In this document: piece after piece, positions 27,494 through 33,898 of the stretch
Position numbering within the stretch: the first letter of the stretch is position 1
How the letters are laid out: the number at the start of each line of letters is the position of its first letter
DNA from: an uncultured Candidatus Melainabacteria bacterium
GTDB lineage: Bacteria > Cyanobacteriota > Vampirovibrionia > Gastranaerophilales > Gastranaerophilaceae
Length of the DNA stretch: 64,000 bases
Assembly (NCBI GenBank): GCA_934692485.1
Contig: CAKUTX010000002.1
Location: forward strand, 124,001 to 188,000
Reading direction: 5' to 3'
Translations under genes and position numbers: made by a program
Notes under the pieces: model-generated
Database searches by the model: none
Told to the model about the DNA's origin: nothing
The model's input: only the letters and a program-made list of their open reading frames with translations

Positions 27494-27663
27494 TATAATA
27501 GTAAATGTGGTACCCAAAGAATGAAATCGACGGGATTAGCAAACAAATCTCGCCGTCCTCATAACTTTAGAACAACTAAAGTCATCTCTGCACAATTAGT
27601 ATCTCACATACTAAAAATACGTCAAGCGGATGTCCTAGTCCAATATGTGGTGAACTAGGACAT
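27494..27663 (+). ncRNA. Candidate structured RNA with four successive hairpins
   Basis: After a TATAAT at 27494-27499 come four hairpins in a row: 27529-27557 (GACGG...CCGTC with inner GATT/AATC), 27564-27582 (ACTTTAG / CTAAAGT, loop AACAA), 27596-27614 (TTAGTAT / ATACTAA, loop CTCAC) and 27630-27663 (ATGTCCTAGT / ACTAGGACAT, loop 14). No ORF fills the gap. It could be an independent RNA or a long structured leader of the gene at 27725. No T-run follows the last hairpin. I cannot match it to a known family. Confidence 0.5.
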
Positions 27664-27724
27664 TGACTTGTAAAAATAATACTTTTATTTTATCCTGTAA
27701 AAATAGATAAAAATAAGGTTAATA

Positions 27725-28192
27725 ATGAAGATACAGTCAATTCAATCAAATCAAAATTTTACAGGTAACCCCTATTTTATTTCAAAAGAAGCTCATAATG
27801 ATTTAGCTGCAGTTTTAGAAAATTTGAACCACAGAACAGTCGCAAAGTTTAATGGTGGTACATTTTATTCGGAAATTCCAAATGCATTAAAAATGAATAA
27901 GGATACTACATTTTATGATAAAAGGTTAATGATAGCTCCTACAAATAAACAGAAAGTTGGGGAGTCACAGTTATTAATAGGAAATTTAGATATACTCATA
28001 AACAATAAAACTGGTGAAATTGTTAAATGCCATAAACCATTTTTTACAAGATGGAAAAGTGTATTAAAAAAGGTTGAAAATACTTTAAAGATATTTAAAG
28101 AAGAACTAGACAATCCAAATGTTGTTAAAAAACATATTACCAGGGTTTGTGGTTTGACTAAAGATGGGGTAAAAAGGTTAAACAGATTTTAA
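27725..28192 (+). CDS. Lineage-type hypothetical protein with QNFTG N-terminus
   Basis: A 155-residue basic protein. It opens MKIQSIQSNQNFTGNPYF; short Asn/Gln-Phe-x-Gly openings of this sort recur in hypothetical proteins of gut Melainabacteria as I remember them. No signal peptide, membrane span or known domain is visible; the C-terminal half is Lys-rich and helical. It has a weak ribosome site (AAGGTT) 5 bases before the ATG and follows the four-hairpin region, which may be its leader. Confidence 0.5.
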   Translation: MKIQSIQSNQNFTGNPYFISKEAHNDLAAVLENLNHRTVAKFNGGTFYSEIPNALKMNKDTTFYDKRLMIAPTNKQKVGESQLLIGNLDILINNKTGEIVKCHKPFFTRWKSVLKKVENTLKIFKEELDNPNVVKKHITRVCGLTKDGVKRLNRF

Positions 28193-28209
28193 TTTTCTAA
28201 TCTAGTATG

Positions 28210-28238
28210 TTGCAAAATTTTAAAAAGCATGTTATAAT
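28210..28238 (+). promoter_or_regulatory. Promoter of the zinc-ribbon/rimM/trmD operon
   Basis: TTGCAA (28210-28215), 17-base spacer, TATAAT (28233-28238) preceded by TGT (extended -10). This is the best promoter match in the window. It predicts a leader of about 110 bases before the ATG at 28356. Confidence 0.75.
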
Positions 28239-28355
28239 ACAGGTATTAGTATAGAGTTAGAAATCGATTTTTTATTACTGAGGAGAAATTTTTTACTTTA
28301 TTAATATTTATAAACCCAGAAATTACGTTATTTTTTTAATTAAGAGGCTTTTATT

Positions 28356-29474
28356 ATGTATGTAAACAAGTGTATCAAATGCGGTCGTGAGTTTGAAACA
28401 AAAAACCCTAAAAGAGTTATTTGTCCGGATTGTTTGTATCCTGATAAAAAGATGATGGTAACACCTTCATCAGACGTATCTGCTCCGAAACCGGAAACTC
28501 CGACAACCCCTGAACCGTTGAATGGCTACAGCGCTGGCGGTAATGACGAAGCTCCACGTTATTATAGTGCAGGCGGAAGTTATAGCGCAGGTGGAAACTA
28601 TAGCTCAGGTGGAGGTTCAGAGCAAAGATACAATAGACCTCAAAGATCATACAACAACCAAGGCGGTTACCAAAACAGACAAAATAACTATAATAATCGT
28701 CAGGGTGGTTATAATCGTAACCAAGGCGGTTACAACCGTCAGGGTGGGTACAATAATAGACCGCAAAATGGTGGCGGATACAACAGACCTCAAAGACCTT
28801 ACGGAAATCAGGGCGGTTACCAAAACAGACGACCACAAGGCGGTGGTTTTAATAGAAACAACAACTTTAATAGACGCCCACAACAAAGAAAAGCGCCTAA
28901 GCAATTATTGGTAAGTAAGGAGCAATTGGAACAAATTGAATTGCTATATAAGGCTATGTTGCCGCTTCCAAATCCAGATTGCCACGAAGTTATCGGTGAA
29001 AAAATTGGTTTGGAACCAAGAAAAGTTTTCTTTGGTATAAATTTAGTACGACAAAAAATGATGTTGCCGAAATTGCCGTTCCCGAAAAGAAAATTAGCAA
29101 TTTCTCCGGATCAACTTTTTGCGATAAAGAATTTATATGAGCCATTGTTGCCACTTCCTCCAATTGGTTGTCATAAAATTATTGCAGCTCAATTAAAGAT
29201 GGATGAATGGAGAGTTCACGTTGGTATCGGTTTAATTCGCTCTCAAATGGGCTTGGATAGATGGAATCAAGATAGACCTGATTTGCCTGAAGAATTAAAA
29301 AAACAGTTTGAAGAAGCAAAAAAGAAAGCTGCTGAAGAAAAGGCTGTAGAAACAGCTTCCGAAACAGAGGCAAAACCAGTTGAAACTGTCGAAGAACAGG
29401 AAGTTCAAACAGACGAAGTAAAGCCTAAAAGAGGAAGAAAACCAAAGAAAGTTACAGAAACTCCGGAAGCTTAA
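28356..29474 (+). CDS. Zinc-ribbon, GNQYR-rich low-complexity protein with AT-hook-like tail
   Basis: A 372-residue protein of mosaic build. Residues 6-26 hold a zinc ribbon (CIKCGREF ... CPDC). Residues about 55-180 are low complexity, first YSAGG repeats, then GGYNNRQ / GGYQNR / RPQR repeats rich in Gly, Asn, Gln, Tyr and Arg, like RGG/prion-like RNA-binding tails. Two related modules of about 55 residues follow (about 186-240 and 249-303), each of form LxxIxxLYxxxLPLPxxxCHxxI...VxxGIxLIRxxM. The C-terminal KPKRGRKPKK (about 356-366) looks like an AT-hook. Nucleic acid binding is inferred. It is the first gene before rimM and trmD, five bases away. Confidence 0.65.
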   Translation: MYVNKCIKCGREFETKNPKRVICPDCLYPDKKMMVTPSSDVSAPKPETPTTPEPLNGYSAGGNDEAPRYYSAGGSYSAGGNYSSGGGSEQRYNRPQRSYNNQGGYQNRQNNYNNRQGGYNRNQGGYNRQGGYNNRPQNGGGYNRPQRPYGNQGGYQNRRPQGGGFNRNNNFNRRPQQRKAPKQLLVSKEQLEQIELLYKAMLPLPNPDCHEVIGEKIGLEPRKVFFGINLVRQKMMLPKLPFPKRKLAISPDQLFAIKNLYEPLLPLPPIGCHKIIAAQLKMDEWRVHVGIGLIRSQMGLDRWNQDRPDLPEELKKQFEEAKKKAAEEKAVETASETEAKPVETVEEQEVQTDEVKPKRGRKPKKVTETPEA

Positions 29475-29478
29475 CCTG

Positions 29479-29991
29479 ATGACAAAATATATTTCAGTTG
29501 GAAAAATCTTGAATTTTCATGGAATTAAGGGTGAAGCAAAAGTTGGTTTTACTAAAAATCAGGCGGATTTTTTCTGCTCGCTTGACGAAGTTTTTGTGAA
29601 ATCTGATAGAGAATATAAGCCTCTCATTATAAAAAGTGTAAGACTTCACAAAAATATCGCGCTTGTTTGTTTTGAAGGTATAAATTCAATAAATGAACTT
29701 ATGGAATATAAGGGTGCGTTTCTTTATGTAAAAGAAGAAACTGTCCGTGATGCTTTGGAAGAAGACGAGTTTTTGATAGATGAGCTTGTAAGTCTTGAAG
29801 TTTTTGATCAAGATGGCAATAAAAAAGGTTTTGTTGTTGGTGTTTCCAATAATGGCGCAAATGATTTGCTTTCTGTCAAAACTAATTCAAAGAACTTGGT
29901 GTTAGTTCCTTTTGTTAAAGCGATTGTTACGGATGTAAGTATTAAAGATAAAAAAATTATAATTAACAATATTGAAGGATTAATAGAATGA
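29479..29991 (+). CDS. rimM: Ribosome maturation factor RimM
   Basis: A 170-residue RimM, which binds S19 and aids 16S rRNA maturation and 30S head assembly. The N-terminal RimM beta-barrel begins VGKILNFHGIKGEAKV; the PRC-barrel part follows from about residue 95 (LIDELVSLEVFDQDGNKKG ... LVLVPFVKAIV). Normal length. It overlaps trmD by four bases (ATGA), giving coupled translation. Unlike the usual arrangement, rpsP is not upstream; the zinc-ribbon protein is. Confidence 0.93.
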   Translation: MTKYISVGKILNFHGIKGEAKVGFTKNQADFFCSLDEVFVKSDREYKPLIIKSVRLHKNIALVCFEGINSINELMEYKGAFLYVKEETVRDALEEDEFLIDELVSLEVFDQDGNKKGFVVGVSNNGANDLLSVKTNSKNLVLVPFVKAIVTDVSIKDKKIIINNIEGLIE

Positions 29992-30677
29992 TTTTTGATG
30001 TTTTAACTCTATTTCCTGAAATGGTTGAAGGTTGCTGTGATTTTAGTATTCTAAAAAGAGCGGTTGATAAAAGTATTTTATCTGTAAATACTATTAATCC
30101 GAGGGACTTCACACTTGATAAGCATAAAAAGGTTGATGACACTCCATACGGAGGGGGTGCTGGCATGGTTTTAATGGCGCAACCATATGTTGATGCATAT
30201 GAAAGCGTTAAAAAAACAGAAAACTCTATTACCGTAATGCTTTCTCCTCAAGGAGAACCGTTGACGGATAAGTTGGTAAATGAATTGAGTCGGTATGAGC
30301 AAATAATAATGCTTTGTGGTCATTATGAAGGGTTTGATGAAAGAATTCGAGAGATTATAAAGCCGAAAGAAATCTCTATTGGCGATTTTGTTTTGACGGG
30401 TGGCGAATTGCCTGCATTGTGCTTAATTGATGCGGTAAGCCGTAAAATAGAAGGAACTTTAGGCAAGATTGAATCTGCTGATGATGACAGTTTTTCTAAT
30501 GGATTAATAGAATATCCGCATTATACAAAACCTAGAGAATATCGAGGATTGAAAGTTCCTGAGGTCTTGCTTAACGGAAATCATAAAGAGATTGCGGAAT
30601 TTCGTTTTAAAGAGAGTCTTAACCGAACAAAAGTTAAGCGCCCTGACTTGTATGAAAAATACAAAAATAAAAATTAA
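29988..30677 (+). CDS. trmD: tRNA (guanine-37-N1)-methyltransferase TrmD
   Basis: A 229-residue SPOUT methyltransferase. DVLTLFPEMV at the N-terminus, DDTPYGGGAGMV (SAM and tRNA contact), LCGHYEGFDERI (trefoil-knot loop) and IGDFVLTGGELPALCLIDA are all characteristic. It methylates G37 of tRNAs to prevent frameshifting. It closes the operon; no rplS follows, since the next gene is on the opposite strand. Confidence 0.97.
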   Translation: MIFDVLTLFPEMVEGCCDFSILKRAVDKSILSVNTINPRDFTLDKHKKVDDTPYGGGAGMVLMAQPYVDAYESVKKTENSITVMLSPQGEPLTDKLVNELSRYEQIIMLCGHYEGFDERIREIIKPKEISIGDFVLTGGELPALCLIDAVSRKIEGTLGKIESADDDSFSNGLIEYPHYTKPREYRGLKVPEVLLNGNHKEIAEFRFKESLNRTKVKRPDLYEKYKNKN

Positions 30678-30709
30678 AAATTATATAAATTAGTTGAAGA
30701 TATTTAATA

Positions 30710-31186
30710 TTAATATTTTTTGTTTAAGTCGTTATAGTGACCGAAGCCGAGCACATCTTTAAAGAATTTTATTCCACCGTAAATTCCAAGTCCTATAGCG
30801 GAACCTTTTGACCATTTGCCTTTACCAAATACAGCACCCAGACCTAAACCCAAAGGAACTACGCTATCAACTAACATTGAGCCGAAACCTTTAAAGTATC
30901 CGATTGCAGAATTTACGAAATGTCGGAAATTTCCTTCGACCTCAAACCCAAAAACTTTCTTTTTAAGGTTTGAATTTGTAATACTTGGACTTGTCAAATA
31001 CTGAGTATTGCTGTAAGCATCCATACAAGCATCAGCGTCTTTGCTTTTTGAATATACGTCTGATTGCAGTTTGCCTAAAACATGTGCATCATATGCAACA
31101 ATACCTAAAGCTGCAATACCTACACCTTTTGGGATGTATTTTATGAAATTATTTTTTACTGATGTTAAAGCTGTACTGATACTCAT
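30710..31186 (-). CDS. Hypothetical protein with Gly-rich hydrophobic segments
   Basis: A 158-residue protein without a known family. Two moderately hydrophobic, Gly/Ala-rich stretches (IPKGVGIAALGIVAYDAHVL near 18-37 and VVPLGLGLGAVFGKG near 108-122) could associate with membranes. It begins MSISTALTSVKNNF, and lies seven bases after the Q-rich gene, so the two are probably co-transcribed. Likely lineage-specific. Confidence 0.5.
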   Translation of the reverse strand: MSISTALTSVKNNFIKYIPKGVGIAALGIVAYDAHVLGKLQSDVYSKSKDADACMDAYSNTQYLTSPSITNSNLKKKVFGFEVEGNFRHFVNSAIGYFKGFGSMLVDSVVPLGLGLGAVFGKGKWSKGSAIGLGIYGGIKFFKDVLGFGHYNDLNKKY

Positions 31187-31193
31187 ATTTCAC

Positions 31194-32042
31194 CTATTTT
31201 GATTGCGTTTCAGTTTTTGTTTCGGTTTTCTTTTTGTTATCTTTTACTTCAAATTCTTTTTCGACCTTTTGACCTGACATTTTCAATAAGACGTTTGTTG
31301 CTTGCATTGCATCTTGTCCGTAGCCGCCTTGTGAATTTTGCATTTGTTTAAGTACACCGACAGTAAAATCATCGCCTGTTACAGAACCTGAATCAAGAGC
31401 ACTCAAAGCTAGAACTCTGATTGGTGTTGACGGGTCTTGTAGCATTTTGTTAATCAATGCATTTAGAGCTTTGTCATCTTTTCTGGATTTGTCTTCTTCA
31501 AGTCTTGCAATAACTTCTTTAGCACCCATCATACGAACTTCTTTATCTTGACTGTTCAAATAATTCTCAAGATTTCTGATGTAATCGTCAGTTAATTGAA
31601 CTATTTCACGTTTTTCTGTTTTTTTGTCAGTTGTATTGTTTTCAGTGTTATTTGTTGTATTGTTTTTTCCATTTCCCCAGTTATTTGTGTAATATCCCGA
31701 AGGGTAACAACCTGATGCTCCATTCGCGTTTGAGCCGTAATTTGGAGCATTTACATTATAAACTGGAGCACTTCCTCCGGGAGGAGTAACAGACGGATTG
31801 AATATCTGAATATTAACTCCGGAATAGTTTGGAACTTGTACATTTTGATTTTGTGGTTGAGTAGCTTGCATTGGTGCAGTTTGGTATTGCGGTTGAACCG
31901 GTTGAGCCATCGCTTGCGGTTGAACTTGTTGTTCTTGTATTGCCTGAGGAGCGTTTTGCTGCATAATTTGCGCTTGCTGCGGATAATATGGTGCAGCTTG
32001 CGGTTGCTGAATGTTGTTTTGTTGTCCTACTGAACTTTGCAT
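31194..32042 (-). CDS. Q/N-rich protein with HEAT-like helical domain
   Basis: A 282-residue protein in two parts. Residues 1-85 are Gln/Pro/Ala-rich (repeats such as QQAQIMQQNA and QPVQPQYQ), and residues about 85-140 are rich in Asn, Gly, Tyr and Thr; the whole first half resembles a prion-like disordered region. Residues about 150-262 form paired helices (DYIRNLENYLNSQDKEVRMM; PIRVLALSALDSG) like HEAT/ARM repeats, a protein-binding scaffold. The tail is Lys/Thr/Glu-rich. No signal peptide. Function unknown; it heads a leftward two-gene unit. Confidence 0.55.
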   Translation of the reverse strand: MQSSVGQQNNIQQPQAAPYYPQQAQIMQQNAPQAIQEQQVQPQAMAQPVQPQYQTAPMQATQPQNQNVQVPNYSGVNIQIFNPSVTPPGGSAPVYNVNAPNYGSNANGASGCYPSGYYTNNWGNGKNNTTNNTENNTTDKKTEKREIVQLTDDYIRNLENYLNSQDKEVRMMGAKEVIARLEEDKSRKDDKALNALINKMLQDPSTPIRVLALSALDSGSVTGDDFTVGVLKQMQNSQGGYGQDAMQATNVLLKMSGQKVEKEFEVKDNKKKTETKTETQSK

Positions 32043-32159
32043 ATAAACTACCCTTTTACTACTTATATTAATAAAGTGTTTTTGTATGAAATTATTGCCT
32101 TAATGTAAAGATATATTACATTCTTTTTTTGTAAACTTAAACATGGGTATAATTTACAT

Positions 32160-32741
32160 ATGAGTAGTTATGAAGAAAATTATTTAGCAAAACGTCCACA
32201 GTATTTGTGTCATATGTGCGGTAAGTGTTGTCGCGTTGTCACTACTTCTATTCCGTATTCACAGTTGCTAAAAATGTCAAAAAGCGGTGATAAGGCTGCT
32301 AATGATTTTCTTTCATTGTTTGTTCCGTATGACTCGGTGGAAGCTGCAAGAAAAGTTGATGAAGCAGTTGTAGATAATATAATTCACCATTTGAAAATTG
32401 ATGGAAAGTTTAATGAAAATGAAATAACTTTTTATTTTTGCAAATATTTAGGGGATGATAATTTATGTTCAAGATATGAAACGCGTCTTGATTTGTGTAA
32501 ACATTGCCCATCTACTCCATGGTCTATTGTTCCTCCGGGATGTGGCTTTGAGGGGTGGCTATTTTGGCAAAGAGAAGAAGTTAAGCAAAAAATTCGTTTG
32601 GCAAAAGAAGAACTTTTAGAACTAAAGCTTTTAAAATTGCGCACAAAAGACGAAGAAACTTTAGGTAAAATTTCTTTGGTAGAGCAAAAAATTCATAGAA
32701 ATATTGATATGTATAAAAAATTTGGTTCTGAAAATTGGTAA
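32160..32741 (+). CDS. YkgJ family cysteine-cluster protein (second copy)
   Basis: A 193-residue relative of the protein at 23645. Cys17, 20, 23 and 24 form the CxxCxxCC cluster (LCHMCGKCCR); later CKYLGDDNLCSRY, CKHCP and PPGCGFEGW complete the set of presumed zinc/iron ligands. A 45-residue charged helix follows. TATAAT (32148-32153) lies exactly six bases before the ATG and there is no Shine-Dalgarno, so the message may be leaderless, as proposed for its paralogue. Confidence 0.75.
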   Translation: MSSYEENYLAKRPQYLCHMCGKCCRVVTTSIPYSQLLKMSKSGDKAANDFLSLFVPYDSVEAARKVDEAVVDNIIHHLKIDGKFNENEITFYFCKYLGDDNLCSRYETRLDLCKHCPSTPWSIVPPGCGFEGWLFWQREEVKQKIRLAKEELLELKLLKLRTKDEETLGKISLVEQKIHRNIDMYKKFGSENW

Positions 32742-32778
32742 ATTTTAAATTGCATGCCAAATATAAATTTGTTCCAGT

Positions 32779-33039
32779 TTATAAGTTGCCTGCAAATTTG
32801 TTTATTTCCTCAAATTTAAAAAAATCACTAATTGTAATACCTAATCCGTTGCAAATTTTTAAGATGGTGTATGCCCGAGGTTCTTTCATGTTTCGCTCAA
32901 TTTCGCTCAAACCTCCTTTAGAAATACCACTTTGATATGCGAGTTGTTCAAGTGTCATATTTCGCTCTTTTCTGAGAGTATTAATTCTTTTGCAAATAAT
33001 TTTATTAAAATCTTGGTTTGTCATTTTACATATCTTCAT
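32779..33039 (-). CDS. XRE-family regulator divergent from a prepilin gene
   Basis: An 86-residue Cro/C1-type HTH protein, nearly all DNA-binding domain: INTLRKERNMTLEQLAYQSG, then ISKGGLSEIERNMKEPRA as recognition helix. Small size suits a simple repressor. The start is uncertain: the ATG at 33039 has no ribosome site and lies inside operator-like site 33035-33049; an ATG five codons later (33024) is the alternative. It faces away from the prepilin at 33125, across an 85-base gap with two copies of the same 15-base sequence. Confidence 0.82.
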   Translation of the reverse strand: MKICKMTNQDFNKIICKRINTLRKERNMTLEQLAYQSGISKGGLSEIERNMKEPRAYTILKICNGLGITISDFFKFEEINKFAGNL

Positions 33040-33049
33040 ACATGTGAAC
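33035..33049. promoter_or_regulatory. Operator-like site 1
   Basis: TTCATACATGTGAAC, identical to site 2 at 33089-33103. It overlaps the upstream start codon of the XRE gene, so binding would block that gene's expression. Confidence 0.6.
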
Positions 33050-33057
33050 TGTATGTA

Positions 33058-33086
33058 TTGATATTAGCTGAATAATCATCTATAAT
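33058..33086 (+). promoter_or_regulatory. Promoter of the prepilin gene
   Basis: TTGATA (33058-33063), exactly 17 bases, TATAAT (33081-33086). Operator-like site 2 begins two bases downstream and would cover the transcription start. Confidence 0.75.
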
Positions 33087-33087
33087 A

Positions 33088-33103
33088 GTTCATACATGTG
33101 AAC
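33088..33103. promoter_or_regulatory. Operator-like site 2
   Basis: GTTCATACATGTGAAC has 5-bp dyad arms GTTCA / TGAAC around six bases. Its last 15 bases repeat site 1 exactly. Position at the predicted +1 suggests repression by the divergent XRE protein. Confidence 0.65.
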
Positions 33104-33124
33104 ATTTTGTGAGAGGTTAAAATT

Positions 33125-33847
33125 ATGAAAACTTATTCTAAGTTAGGTTTTTCTTTGGCTGAAATTTTAATAACAATGGGGATAATTGGAGTTATTGCAG
33201 CAATTACTATACCTGCCTTAGTCAAAAATTATCAAAAATATATTACAGTAAATCGTCTAAAAAAGGAGTATTCTGTTATTAGTAATGCATTTGTTACTTC
33301 TCAGGACGAAAATGGAGATATGAATACTTGCGGAATGAATGCTATGGGGTCTGTAGAAGATGGAGTTGAAGTACTTGTTCCATTTTTTCAGAATTATATA
33401 ATAAAATACTTAGATATAATTGATGATTGTGGATATGCCTGTAAAAAACAGACTAAAATTAAGCGTTATAGATTAAATGGAATGGACTGGAGTTGGGATA
33501 ATTTTGCCTATTATATAATTTATATGAAAGATGGGAGCGTTGTAGCTTTTTCGGTTGATAACGACGCTCATGTTTGGGGTTTGGTTCGAATTTATATTGA
33601 TATAAACGGTGATAGAGGCCCAAATGTTTCAGGAAAAGACATTTTTACAATATTTCTAAATCCAAATGGTGATTCTGCTATAAGGTTAAGTGGTTCAAAT
33701 GTATTAAACCGTTCAAGAAACAGAAACAGTTTATTCGGTAATTGTCGAGAATGTTGTAGTAAAACCGCAGGTGACTACTCTGGAGATTTTTGCGGAGCAT
33801 TAATCCAGCACGACGGCTGGAAAATTTTGAAAGATTACCCTTGGTAG
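33125..33847 (+). CDS. Type IV prepilin-like / pseudopilin protein
   Basis: A 240-residue protein with leader MKTYSKLG and mature start FSLAEILITMGIIGVIAA; Gly at -1 and Glu at +5 match the prepilin peptidase rule. The exported domain has about ten Cys, several near the C-terminus (CRECC; FCGA), and a YIDINGDRGPN block shared in form with the prepilins at 13058 and 47302. GAGAGG lies 8 bases before the ATG. Its promoter and two operator-like sites indicate control by the divergent XRE regulator, unusual for a housekeeping pilin. Confidence 0.87.
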   Translation: MKTYSKLGFSLAEILITMGIIGVIAAITIPALVKNYQKYITVNRLKKEYSVISNAFVTSQDENGDMNTCGMNAMGSVEDGVEVLVPFFQNYIIKYLDIIDDCGYACKKQTKIKRYRLNGMDWSWDNFAYYIIYMKDGSVVAFSVDNDAHVWGLVRIYIDINGDRGPNVSGKDIFTIFLNPNGDSAIRLSGSNVLNRSRNRNSLFGNCRECCSKTAGDYSGDFCGALIQHDGWKILKDYPW

Positions 33848-33898
33848 AACTGTCATTCGTAATTCGTATTCTACAATTTTATTTTATATGATAACAGG

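Noticed and set aside
28522..28914. Long alternative-frame ORFs over the GNQYR-rich part of the zinc-ribbon gene (also 28417-28836 minus)
   Set aside because: They exist because repeated codons open all frames; the +1 frame has ribosome site, promoter and domain content.
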